Source: Mucilaginibacter_A sp050954865
GTDB taxonomy: Bacteria > Bacteroidota > Bacteroidia > Sphingobacteriales > Sphingobacteriaceae
DNA length: 7,583 nt
Reading direction: 5' to 3'
NCBI GenBank assembly: GCA_050954865.1
Contig: JBPBQN010000115.1
Location: forward strand, 1 to 7,583
Below the pieces are notes generated by a model. That model saw nothing but the letters and a program-made list of their open reading frames with translations. It searched no databases and was not told where the DNA came from. The translations under genes and the position numbers were made by a program. Positions 1 through 5,725 of this stretch are shown piece by piece (position 1 is the stretch's first letter; the number at the start of each line of letters is the position of its first letter).

Positions 1-1281
1 AGATTGAATGTAAGTATCCTGTTTGTTCAAATCAGTTGCATACAAAGCAATCAGGTTTTCGGATTTATCCTGTTGATTTACCTGGATGTGTTCCTTGTAT
101 TGATCTAAAGTGTAATACTTAGCGTCGGTGCTTTTATACATACAAAAATCTTTGGCTTTTTCATAAAATTTTTCATTACTAATCATGCCGTATTTCACAA
201 ACAAACCAATGTCATTCCATTTATCAGCAAAAGCGGCTTCGTCCTGTTTGTGCAAATCTGCCAGCTTGTCGGCCACTTTTTTGGTGATGTATGAATCAAT
301 TTTTTTCACATTTCCGTCAGCCTGTAAAAAACTACGGGAAACGTTTAACGGAATATCCGGCGAATCAATCACACCTTGCAACAGCATCAAAAATTCCGGA
401 ACGATATCTTTCACTTCATCCGTAATAAAAACCTGACGAGAATACAGCTGAATTTTGTTCTTCTGAATTTCAAAGTCGTTTTTCAGTTTCGGGAAATATA
501 AAATACCAGTCAGATTGAACGGATAATCTACATTTAAATGGATCCAAAACAACGGATCTTCCGAAAACGGATACAAATCTTTATAAAAGCTGATGTAATC
601 CTCGTCTTTCAGTTCGGATGGAGATTTGGTCCAGGCCGGAACCGTTTGGTTGATCACTTCTCCTTCAAACTCAATTTCTACCGGCAAAAATTTGCAGTAT
701 TTTTTTAGGATATTTTCGATCCGTGATTTTTCTAAAAACTCTTTAGAATCTTCTGCAACGTGTAAGATAATATCTGTACCGCGTTCTGCTTTTTCGGTGG
801 ACGAAAGCTCAAATTCGGTGCTGCCATCGCAATCCCACAAAACCGCTTCGCTGCCTTCTTTATAAGATAAAGATTTGATTTCGACGTTGGTAGAAACCAT
901 AAACGCCGAGTAAAAACCCAAACCAAAATGGCCGATGATTTCTTTGTTATCGCCTTTATCCTTGTATTTTTCTACAAATTCAGTCGCACCGGAAAACGCA
1001 ATCTGGTTGATGTATTTTTTAATTTCCTCACCCGTCATTCCCAATCCATGATCGGCAATGGTAATGGTTTGGTCTGCTTCGTTTATCGATACTTTTATTT
1101 TCGTGTCGCCCAGTTCGCCGTTAAATTCGCCCATGCTGGCCAATCTTTTCAGCTTTTGTGTGGCATCAACTGCGTTGGAAACCAATTCCCGCAAAAAAAT
1201 CTCATGGTCTGAATAGAGAAATTTTTTGATGATCGGGAAAATATTTTCGGTGTGTATGGAGATAGAACCCTTTTCCTGCAT
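1..1281 (-). CDS. htpG: Molecular chaperone HtpG (Hsp90 family), C-terminus beyond left edge
   Basis: ATP-dependent cytosolic Hsp90 chaperone that helps client proteins fold under heat and other stress. The frame is open without a stop over all 427 codons visible, from an ATG at 1281-1279 (MQEKGSIS). The GHKL ATPase domain is complete: FLRELVSNAVDA with Glu32 and Asn36, DHGLGM at 77-82, the glycine-rich lid motif GHFGLGFYSAF at 117-127, and Gly-Thr at 168-169. The middle domain follows, with IQLYSRQVFITD and PLNVSRSFLQ, whose Arg316 matches the family's arginine that contacts the ATP gamma-phosphate. Against a usual length of about 620-680 residues, the C-terminal dimerisation domain lies outside the window. 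It is the third of three same-strand genes, but 129 nt separate it from the next gene upstream and hold a possible control site, so it probably has its own promoter. Identification is very secure. Confidence 0.97.
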   Translation of the reverse strand, partial: MQEKGSISIHTENIFPIIKKFLYSDHEIFLRELVSNAVDATQKLKRLASMGEFNGELGDTKIKVSINEADQTITIADHGLGMTGEEIKKYINQIAFSGATEFVEKYKDKGDNKEIIGHFGLGFYSAFMVSTNVEIKSLSYKEGSEAVLWDCDGSTEFELSSTEKAERGTDIILHVAEDSKEFLEKSRIENILKKYCKFLPVEIEFEGEVINQTVPAWTKSPSELKDEDYISFYKDLYPFSEDPLFWIHLNVDYPFNLTGILYFPKLKNDFEIQKNKIQLYSRQVFITDEVKDIVPEFLMLLQGVIDSPDIPLNVSRSFLQADGNVKKIDSYITKKVADKLADLHKQDEAAFADKWNDIGLFVKYGMISNEKFYEKAKDFCMYKSTDAKYYTLDQYKEHIQVNQQDKSENLIALYATDLNKQDTYIQS

Positions 1282-1353
1282 AACTTTTTTAATTTATGAT
1301 TTTGAAAATGGCTGGTCAACAATGGTTCCAAATAAAATTTGCGACAAAAAAAA

Positions 1354-1375
1354 TGACAGGTTGACAGTTTGCCAA
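1354..1375 (-). promoter_or_regulatory. Candidate control motif upstream of htpG
   Basis: On the + strand TGACAG occurs at 1354-1359 and again at 1362-1367, followed by TGCCA at 1370-1374, so three TGMCA units repeat every 8 nt. The last two also form an imperfect palindrome, TTGACA-gtt-TGCCAA (1361-1375), with one mismatch. The block lies 73-94 nt upstream of the htpG start, a sensible place for an operator or an alternative-sigma promoter. I found no exact TAnnTTTG box for htpG between the block and the start codon. Function as a heat-shock site is inference. Confidence 0.4.
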
Positions 1376-1410
1376 TGCTTCTTTTATCGGGTAAAAATCG
1401 GTGCTTATGG

Positions 1411-1788
1411 CTAATTTTTTAGTTTGCTGTCTTTCAGTTTTGCATCCGTATCTTCTGCTTTAATATCAACCCGCAGTAAACGGTACAAACTCATGTACAT
1501 ATTGGCAATCCAAACCAAACTGAAACCAGCAATCAGGTAACCGCGCCAGCCATCAAACAACAATGTATAATGCGTAATGATCAGCATTAAAATAGTTACA
1601 TAATGGCTAAAACAATATTCGCAGGTAAACAAATAAAAAAATTTACGGGCAGCCAGTGTTTTCTGTTCATGACTGTTTTTAACACAAAATTCACGGATTT
1701 CTTTAAAAACCTCCTCATGTGTAACCGTCCATGAAATGCAGGCAATTGGTATCGCCAGCAAAAAAAGCATCAAAACAGATTGGCCCAT
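1411..1788 (-). CDS. Small membrane protein with CxxC motif, unknown function
   Basis: I do not recognise a characterised family. The 125-residue product has a hydrophobic N-terminal segment (about residues 3-19), a polar, charged stretch (22-50), then two membrane segments (about 62-78 and 83-102) and a lysine-rich tail ending KLKDSKLKN. Between them, right at the membrane entry, is FTCEYCFSHYV with Cys56 and Cys59. A cysteine pair at that place recalls DUF1360-type membrane proteins, but the match is loose. The pair could bind a metal or be redox active. The start ATG lies 21 nt after the stop of the upstream aldo/keto reductase gene with no terminator between, which suggests one transcript. 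No Shine-Dalgarno is visible, as is usual in Bacteroidota. Confidence 0.8.
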   Translation of the reverse strand: MGQSVLMLFLLAIPIACISWTVTHEEVFKEIREFCVKNSHEQKTLAARKFFYLFTCEYCFSHYVTILMLIITHYTLLFDGWRGYLIAGFSLVWIANMYMSLYRLLRVDIKAEDTDAKLKDSKLKN

Positions 1789-1809
1789 GAGGAAGATTTT
1801 GAGATATTG

Positions 1810-2784
1810 TTAGTTATTAACCATTTTCATTGATGCTTCATAATAACGCTCGCCAACGTTCGGGTACGTTTTCAAAATTTCTTCAATTACCTGCAAATCA
1901 TCTTTAGATAAATTCACTTCTGCTGCGCCGGCATTTTCCTCCAGATATTTCCGCTTCTTGGTTCCGGGAATCGGAATGATATTTTCACCTTGCGCCAAAA
2001 CCCAAGCCAGCGCCAGTTGCGAAGGCGTAATTTGTTTAGAAGTTGCAAATTCTTTCAAAGCTGAAGCCAAATTTTGGTTGTTTTTAAGATATTTTTCTTC
2101 TTTAAAACGAGGCAACGTGTTCCTGAAATCGTTGTCTTTCAATTCCTCTTTGTTGATAGAAGTTTCCGTAAATAAACCTCTGGAAAGCGGACTAAAAGGC
2201 ACAAAAGAAATTGATAATTCCTGGCACAAAGGCAATATTTCCTTTTCCGGATCGCGCGTAATAAACGAATATTCAGATTGAATGGCCGAAATCGGATGTT
2301 CTGCATGCGCCTTGCGAATCGAAGCTGCGGATGCTTCCGATAATCCTAAAAAACGCACTTTTCCTTGCTGCACCAACTCGCCCATTGCGCCAACCATTTC
2401 TTCTACCGGCACATTCGGATCAACACGATGTGCATAGTATAAATCAATTTCATTTACGCCCAAACGTTTTAAACTTGCTTCGCAGGCTTGTTTTAAATAA
2501 GCCGGAGATCCATCAAAAACGCCGCCTTCTTTAAAACCGAATTTGGTAGCGATAAATACTTTTTTACGATTAGGCACCAGCACTTTTGCCAGTAATTCTT
2601 CATTGGTGTGCGGACCGTAAACATCGGCCGTGTCCCAAAAATTGATGCCCAAATCCAAAGCTAAGTTTAGTGTAGCAATAGATTCTTCATCGTTGGTATT
2701 GCCATAAGCGTGGCTCATTCCCATGCAACCCAAACCAACTTCAGATAATTTTTCGCTGGTATTTCCCAGATTTCTATATTTCAT
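1810..2784 (-). CDS. Aldo/keto reductase, NADPH-dependent
   Basis: Cytosolic TIM-barrel oxidoreductase that reduces aldehydes or ketones with NADPH; the substrate cannot be told from sequence. The catalytic tetrad is intact: Asp51 (FWDTADVYG), Tyr56, Lys81 (IATKFG) and His119 (YYAHRVD). The opening LGCMGMS, the segment GPHTNEELLAKVL, GLSEASAASIRKAH, the loop SPLSRGLFT and the C-terminal cofactor segment IIPIPGTKKRKYLEENA are typical of the subgroup that includes fungal and bacterial pyridoxal reductase-like AKR13 enzymes. At 324 residues it has the family's normal length. I start it at the ATG giving MKYRNLGN, where family members begin; the open frame reaches back 8 codons to a TTG at 2808, with no homology to support it. 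It is probably co-transcribed with the downstream CxxC membrane protein gene. Confidence 0.93.
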   Translation of the reverse strand: MKYRNLGNTSEKLSEVGLGCMGMSHAYGNTNDEESIATLNLALDLGINFWDTADVYGPHTNEELLAKVLVPNRKKVFIATKFGFKEGGVFDGSPAYLKQACEASLKRLGVNEIDLYYAHRVDPNVPVEEMVGAMGELVQQGKVRFLGLSEASAASIRKAHAEHPISAIQSEYSFITRDPEKEILPLCQELSISFVPFSPLSRGLFTETSINKEELKDNDFRNTLPRFKEEKYLKNNQNLASALKEFATSKQITPSQLALAWVLAQGENIIPIPGTKKRKYLEENAGAAEVNLSKDDLQVIEEILKTYPNVGERYYEASMKMVNN

Positions 2785-2848
2785 AAACATGTGTTTTATA
2801 TCTGGCAAACGAATAAGTCAACCTGCTGTTTTATAAAATTTATGGCAT

Positions 2849-2879
2849 AAAAAAAGCGTTCTGTTTTGGCCAGAACGCT
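2849..2879 (-). terminator. Rho-independent terminator of the 78-residue gene
   Basis: A perfect 9-bp stem, AGCGTTCTG (2855-2863) with CAGAACGCT (2871-2879), closes a 7-nt loop. Read leftwards the stem is followed by seven T (A run at 2849-2855 on the + strand). It lies 23 nt past the stop codon of the 78-residue gene and isolates it from the aldo/keto reductase gene, so that gene must have its own promoter between 2785 and about 2848. Confidence 0.9.
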
Positions 2880-2901
2880 AAATTACTTTTGTTAAGCTTA
2901 C

Positions 2902-3138
2902 TTAATCGTTACCTAACTGTTTTACCAGTTTGTTGTAAATGCCCAGCAATAAAAATGGAGCTGGCCATTGTCCTACAAACAACGCATTATGGCGGCTGCC
3001 TTTAATTTTTAAAGCTAACGAAAGGCCGATTGAGCCTAAAGCCAACCATAAAAAAACGTCTGAAGGTATTTTTGCAGTTTGATTTTCAATTGCCGTTGCT
3101 ACTGGTCCTTCTTTTAATTCAGGATTTGGGTTTGCCAT
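2902..3138 (-). CDS. Small hydrophobic membrane protein, unknown function
   Basis: No characterised family is recognised. The 78-residue product has a polar N-terminus rich in Pro, Glu and Asn (residues 1-26), a clear membrane segment at about 28-45 (FLWLALGSIGLSLALKI), a short basic link KGSRH (46-50), and a second hydrophobic stretch at about 52-68 before the tail KLVKQLGND. This suggests a two-helix inner-membrane protein with the basic loop on the cytoplasmic side. The ATG at 3138 is the only good start and no Shine-Dalgarno precedes it. It is a single-gene transcript, since a strong terminator follows and the gene upstream is divergent. The compact, clean frame with its own terminator argues that it is real. 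Confidence 0.8.
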   Translation of the reverse strand: MANPNPELKEGPVATAIENQTAKIPSDVFLWLALGSIGLSLALKIKGSRHNALFVGQWPAPFLLLGIYNKLVKQLGND

Positions 3139-3192
3139 GATGTTTTATTTTTAGTTTAATAATTTAGCTGATAACCTATAAAGTGCAAACCG

Positions 3193-3226
3193 GCAGCAAA
3201 GTTTTAAGAAATGTAAATTTTGCTGC
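3193..3226. repeat. Inverted repeat in the divergent intergenic region
   Basis: GCAGCAAA (3193-3200) and TTTGCTGC (3219-3226) form a perfect 8-bp inverted repeat around an 18-nt AT-rich spacer. It lies 55-88 nt upstream of the leftward 78-residue gene, in the 290-nt gap between divergent genes, where a regulator-binding site or a leader hairpin would be expected. Nothing follows that would make it a terminator. Apart from this the gap (3139-3428) is AT-rich with no exact TAnnTTTG box that I can see. Confidence 0.4.
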
Positions 3227-3428
3227 TGATATTGATTCTTTTGTAAAACTGAAATTGAATTTAAGAAGAATTTTCAAATCAATTAAGCTGATTTTTACAG
3301 TAATACTGTTTTTATCGGCATAAAATCCGTCTGTTTTCAGTTGTTTAATACGAGTCTTTAGCTTTCTTTTTACACAAAAAAAGTGTTACTTGCATTTAAT
3401 TTATAAAGAAATTTTAAACCTTAAGCTG

Positions 3429-3887
3429 ATGATACAAAACGAAGCCTCCGTAGAAATTTTAAATGATTTGATCGAAATTAACAATGACCGTATTGAAGGT
3501 TACGATAAAGCCATTAAAGAATCAACCGAAGAAAATGCCGATCTGAAAGAACTTTTTGAACACCTGATCCGCGAAAGCCACGAATGCAAAATGGCTTTGG
3601 CTACCGAAGTTTTGGTTTTAAAAGGAGAAACCACAACCGGAACCACCGTGCGCGGCAAAATTTACCGTGCCTGGATGGACGTTCGCGCTACTTTTAGCGG
3701 TCATGATCGTTATTCTATTTTGGCCAATTGCGAGCGTGGTGAAGATGCTGCACAAGATGCTTACAAAAAAGCTTTGGCTGATGAAGACCTGCCAAAATAT
3801 TTACATGATATGATTGCCGAGCAGCAATCAAAACTGAAATTCTCGCACGATAAAATCAAAATGCTGCGCGATATGCAAAAAAGCTAA
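3429..3887 (+). CDS. PA2169 family four-helix-bundle protein (DUF2383)
   Basis: Predicted soluble, nearly all-helical protein of 152 residues. Four helices can be drawn at about 5-31, 34-65, 74-118 and 121-150, the layout of the ferritin-like DUF2383/PA2169 family, whose biochemical role is not established. Family hallmarks are the opening EILNDLIEINNDRIEGYDKA, the segment ESHECKMAL (49-57) in helix 2, and NCERGEDAAQDAYKKAL (100-116) in helix 3. Homologues are often found with stress and envelope genes, which is background and not proof. I start it at ATG 3429 (MIQNEAS), where the family domain begins; an upstream TTG at 3390 would add 13 residues without support. The gene stands alone, divergent from the 78-residue gene and followed by a strong terminator. 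Confidence 0.88.
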   Translation: MIQNEASVEILNDLIEINNDRIEGYDKAIKESTEENADLKELFEHLIRESHECKMALATEVLVLKGETTTGTTVRGKIYRAWMDVRATFSGHDRYSILANCERGEDAAQDAYKKALADEDLPKYLHDMIAEQQSKLKFSHDKIKMLRDMQKS

Positions 3888-3912
3888 TTATCATTTTTAG
3901 CTGATCTTTTTG

Positions 3913-3945
3913 AAAAACCTCCTGATGATTTCAGGAGGTTTTTTT
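3913..3945 (+). terminator. Rho-independent terminator after the DUF2383 gene
   Basis: AAAAACCTCCTGA (3913-3925) and TCAGGAGGTTTTT (3931-3943) form a perfect 13-bp stem with a 5-nt loop, followed by a T run to 3945. It starts 25 nt after the stop codon. Because the stem has A-tract and T-tract sides it could also stop leftward transcription, but no gene comes from that side. Confidence 0.93.
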
Positions 3946-3960
3946 GTGTAGAAACGATTT

Positions 3961-3996
3961 ATCTCTTTGTTATCTCGAACCAAAGGGAGAGATCCA
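3961..3996. repeat. Short palindromic repeat, REP-like
   Basis: ATCTC (3972-3976) pairs with GAGAT (3989-3993) around GAACCAAAGGGA, and an alternative pairing uses ATCTCT at 3961-3966 with AGAGAT at 3988-3993. The core TTATCTCGAAC...GAGAGATCC resembles an interspersed intergenic repeat (TCATCTCGA...GGGAGAGATC) that I recall as common in Sphingobacteriaceae genomes. It sits just past a terminator and just before the larger inverted-repeat element. Confidence 0.5.
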
Positions 3997-4023
3997 AATC
4001 AAAGCGTTTTATTTTTCTTTGTG

Positions 4024-4302
4024 CGTTCTTTTGCTTGATCAAAAGAACCAAAAATCAAGCAATTCGGATCGCCTCCGGGCGAATTGCATCCCAACGCTCC
4101 TAGGTGAGCTACCTTGTAAAGGTCTCTGCTTGATTTCTAAGCATACTGGTTTTATCATCTATTTTAAACTTCTAATTCTAATATTGAACTTTACAGAGCC
4201 AGTTGTAAGGTAGCCCACGCAGGCGCGGTGGGGTGCAATTCGCCGGGAGGCGATTCTTCCTTTCTTGATTTTTTGGTTCTTTTTGATCAAGCAAAAAGAA
4301 CG
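4024..4302. repeat. Large composite inverted repeat, REPIN/MITE-like
   Basis: Two imperfect arms in opposite orientation, 4024-4115 and 4207-4302, flank a 91-nt unpaired centre. Aligned after reverse complementing, they share runs such as GCTTGATCAAAA, GAACCAAAAA, ATCGCCTCC, GGCGAATTGCA and GCTACCTT. Each arm holds its own hairpins: GTTCTTTT/AAAAGAAC (4025-4048) on the left and GTTCTTTTT/AAAAAGAAC (4276-4301) on the right, each competing with a CTTGAT/ATCAAG pairing; the left arm also has GCAATTCG/CGAATTGC (4059-4066 with 4080-4087). Both arms contain the palindrome TTGATCAA. No transposase gene lies inside. The structure fits paired REP sequences moved by a RAYT-type transposase encoded elsewhere, or another non-autonomous element; the mechanism is inference. 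Open frames crossing it are artefacts. Confidence 0.85.
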
Positions 4303-4494
4303 AAAAGAAGGCGAAGACCCGATCAATTATCATCTTGGATTTCTTTTCAAAGTCTCTCATGCCAAACTAAACTCAGCCTAACAAAGCGGTACATACTTCT
4401 TTTATCAACCCAAATTTATACCGGTAAAAACAGCATCCGCAAGTCATAAATCAAAATCCGGCGCGGTTAAGCAAATTTCAACACAGCAAACAGT
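4303..4494. other. Gene-free stretch before the GNAT promoter
   Basis: This is the right-hand part of the 651-nt gap between 3888 and 4538. After the inverted-repeat element I see no coding potential, RNA gene or convincing hairpin until the promoter box at 4495. The first 15 nt or so (AAAAGAAGGCGAAG) may be a degenerate continuation of the right arm. Confidence 0.5.
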
Positions 4495-4502
4495 TATATT
4501 TG
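4495..4502 (+). promoter_or_regulatory. Candidate -7 promoter box for the GNAT-AlbA_2 operon
   Basis: TATATTTG matches the Bacteroidota housekeeping -7 consensus TAnnTTTG exactly and lies 36 nt before the GNAT start, which would give a leader of about 30 nt. A good -33 TTTG is missing; the nearest candidate is TTTC at 4476-4479 with a spacing shorter than usual. The call rests on the -7 box and position. Confidence 0.5.
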
Positions 4503-4538
4503 CGTAGCTGCCTGCAGAAAAAAATTCGCATGGCATAA

Positions 4539-5015
4539 ATGATTATGGCTACAAAAGTGATCATGAATGATGATGCTTTTTTAAAAAAAGGATTCCTAAT
4601 TTCTACCGATAAAACCTTGCTGGATATAAAAGTTATTCATCAATTTTTGGATGAAGTTTCTTATTGGGGCAAAGGCATCAGTTTGGAAACGGTTCAAACT
4701 TCTATCCAAAATTCGATGTGTTTTGGTGTTTACCTCAACCTAAAACAAATTGGTTTTGCCCGCGTAATTACCGATGAAGCCACTTTTGGCTATTTGTGCG
4801 ATGTTTTTAATTTGGCTGATTATCGTAAATCGGGTTTATCAAAATGGCTCATTCAAACTATTCGCAATTATCCAAAACTTAAAAATTTGCGCCGTTTGGT
4901 TTTGGCTACAGCAGATGCGCAGGGTTTGTACCAGCAATTTGGTTTCTCCCAAATTAAAAACCATGATCGCTGGATGGAAATTTTTCAACCCAGACAACAG
5001 GAGGAGCCGGCATGA
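4539..5015 (+). CDS. GNAT family N-acetyltransferase
   Basis: Predicted acetyl-CoA-dependent acetyltransferase, 158 residues, substrate unknown. Family features run in order: the opening ISTDKTLLDIKVIHQFLDE, then SYWGKGIS, a SMCFGVYLNLKQIGFARVITD strand pair, DVFNLADYR (88-96) leading into the acetyl-CoA loop RKSGLSKWLI, and LRRLVLATADAQGLYQQFGF near the C-terminus, the usual GNAT ending in which the chain closes with a GF strand. The loop is odd: the usual R-x-x-G-x-G/A is RKSGLS (96-101), so the last small residue is serine. The start is uncertain among ATG 4539, 4545 (MATK) and 4563; the homologous part begins only at about residue 19. It is the first gene of a two-gene operon and its stop overlaps the next start by 4 nt. 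Confidence 0.9.
   Translation: MIMATKVIMNDDAFLKKGFLISTDKTLLDIKVIHQFLDEVSYWGKGISLETVQTSIQNSMCFGVYLNLKQIGFARVITDEATFGYLCDVFNLADYRKSGLSKWLIQTIRNYPKLKNLRRLVLATADAQGLYQQFGFSQIKNHDRWMEIFQPRQQEEPA
4999..5004 (+). promoter_or_regulatory. Consensus Shine-Dalgarno for the AlbA_2 gene
   Basis: AGGAGG lies inside the end of the GNAT coding sequence, 7 nt before the ATG at 5012. A full consensus site is uncommon in Bacteroidota, whose ribosomes rely little on it, and none of the other genes here has one. It fixes the start of the downstream gene and suggests coupled translation. It could also be a chance product of codons for Gln-Glu-Glu. Confidence 0.6.
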
Positions 5016-5635
5016 ACATCAAAAGAATGATTATTGAAGGCGAAGGCGTTACCCTCGACTTTAAAAAAACGATTACCAGTTGCGAAAAAATCTCCAAAAC
5101 GCTGGTTGCTTTTGCCAACAACAAAGGCGGCCGCTTGCTGATTGGCGTTTTGGACGATGGCACAATCAAAGGCGTAAAATCTGAAGACGAGGAAAAATAC
5201 ATGATTACCCGCGCCGCTACTTTTTTTTGTCGGCCAGCTTTAGAACCGTTTTTTGAGGAAATTTATATTGATGCCAAGCTGGTGTTAGTGGCCGAAATTA
5301 AACCAAGCGACCTGAAACCGCATTATTCTTTAGGCGAAGATGGCAAATGGTGGGTTTACATCCGCACGAACGATAAAAGTATGCTGGCCAGCAAAATTGT
5401 GGTTGATGTTTTAAAAAGATCTAACAATGATGATGGCGTGCTAATTGAATATTCTTCTAAAGAGAAAGGCTTGCTGGAATATTTGCAGAACAATCAACGC
5501 ATCACCGTAAAAGAATATTGTGATTTGCTAAATCTGAGCCGCCGCCGCGCACAACGAATTTTGGTTAACTTGGTACTTTCGGGCGTAATCATTGTGCATA
5601 CCAACGAAAAAGAAGAATATTATACGGCAGCGTAA
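5012..5635 (+). CDS. AlbA_2 (Schlafen-type) nucleic-acid-binding protein with winged helix
   Basis: A 207-residue protein with an AlbA_2 (divergent Schlafen AlbA) domain at about 9-125 and a helix-turn-helix tail at about 146-203. The domain is recognised from EGEGVTLDFKKTI, then ISKTLVAFANNKGGRLLIGVLDDGTIKGV (27-55), the family core, and YIRTND near 117. The tail, GLLEYLQNNQRITVKEYCDLL followed by LSRRRAQRILVNLVLSGVI, looks like a winged helix that binds DNA. The family is described as DNA- or RNA-binding and some Schlafen relatives are RNases; Glu11 and Asp16 have the spacing of two acidic residues in the SLFN13 nuclease site, so activity is possible but unproven. No ATPase domain is attached. 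It starts on ATG 5012 within the ATGA overlap with the GNAT gene and behind an AGGAGG, so the two are almost certainly co-expressed. Confidence 0.88.
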   Translation: MNIKRMIIEGEGVTLDFKKTITSCEKISKTLVAFANNKGGRLLIGVLDDGTIKGVKSEDEEKYMITRAATFFCRPALEPFFEEIYIDAKLVLVAEIKPSDLKPHYSLGEDGKWWVYIRTNDKSMLASKIVVDVLKRSNNDDGVLIEYSSKEKGLLEYLQNNQRITVKEYCDLLNLSRRRAQRILVNLVLSGVIIVHTNEKEEYYTAA

Positions 5636-5725
5636 AGGAGTTTTAAGTATTAAGTTGCAGTTAACGATACTTCTTTTAGCACATAAAAATGGTAACTTAA
5701 AAATTATAACCTTTCCCGGTTGCCG

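Noticed and set aside
185..1331. Open frames inside and antisense to the htpG region
   Set aside because: The minus-strand htpG frame is uninterrupted and carries every Hsp90 motif, so the others are shadows.
1361..1375. Sigma-54 promoter (TGGCA-type -24 element) upstream of htpG
   Set aside because: Read leftwards it gives TTGGCA, but no GC of a -12 element lies at the required spacing.
2785..2808. TTG start extending the aldo/keto reductase by 8 residues
   Set aside because: Family members begin at the MKYRNLG position, and the extra residues have no homologous counterpart; the same reasoning excludes TTG 3390 and TTG 5720 for two other genes.
4024..4302. CRISPR array or insertion sequence
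   Set aside because: There are only two inverted arms with no regularly spaced direct repeats, and no transposase frame lies between them.
3944..4449. Three open frames in the gap (3944-4213 +, 4178-4360 -, 4228-4449 +)
   Set aside because: They run across the inverted-repeat element, overlap each other on both strands, show no protein-like composition and match no family I know.
4539..5635. GNAT toxin with DNA-binding antitoxin
   Set aside because: The GNAT belongs to a general acetyltransferase group rather than the TacT/AtaT type, and the partner is a 207-residue AlbA_2 protein, not a small ribbon-helix-helix antitoxin.
5645..5677. Possible terminator AAGTAT...ATACTT followed by CTTTT after the AlbA_2 gene
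   Set aside because: Only 6 AT-rich base pairs around a 16-nt loop; too weak to call a terminator, so read-through into the MATE gene stays possible.
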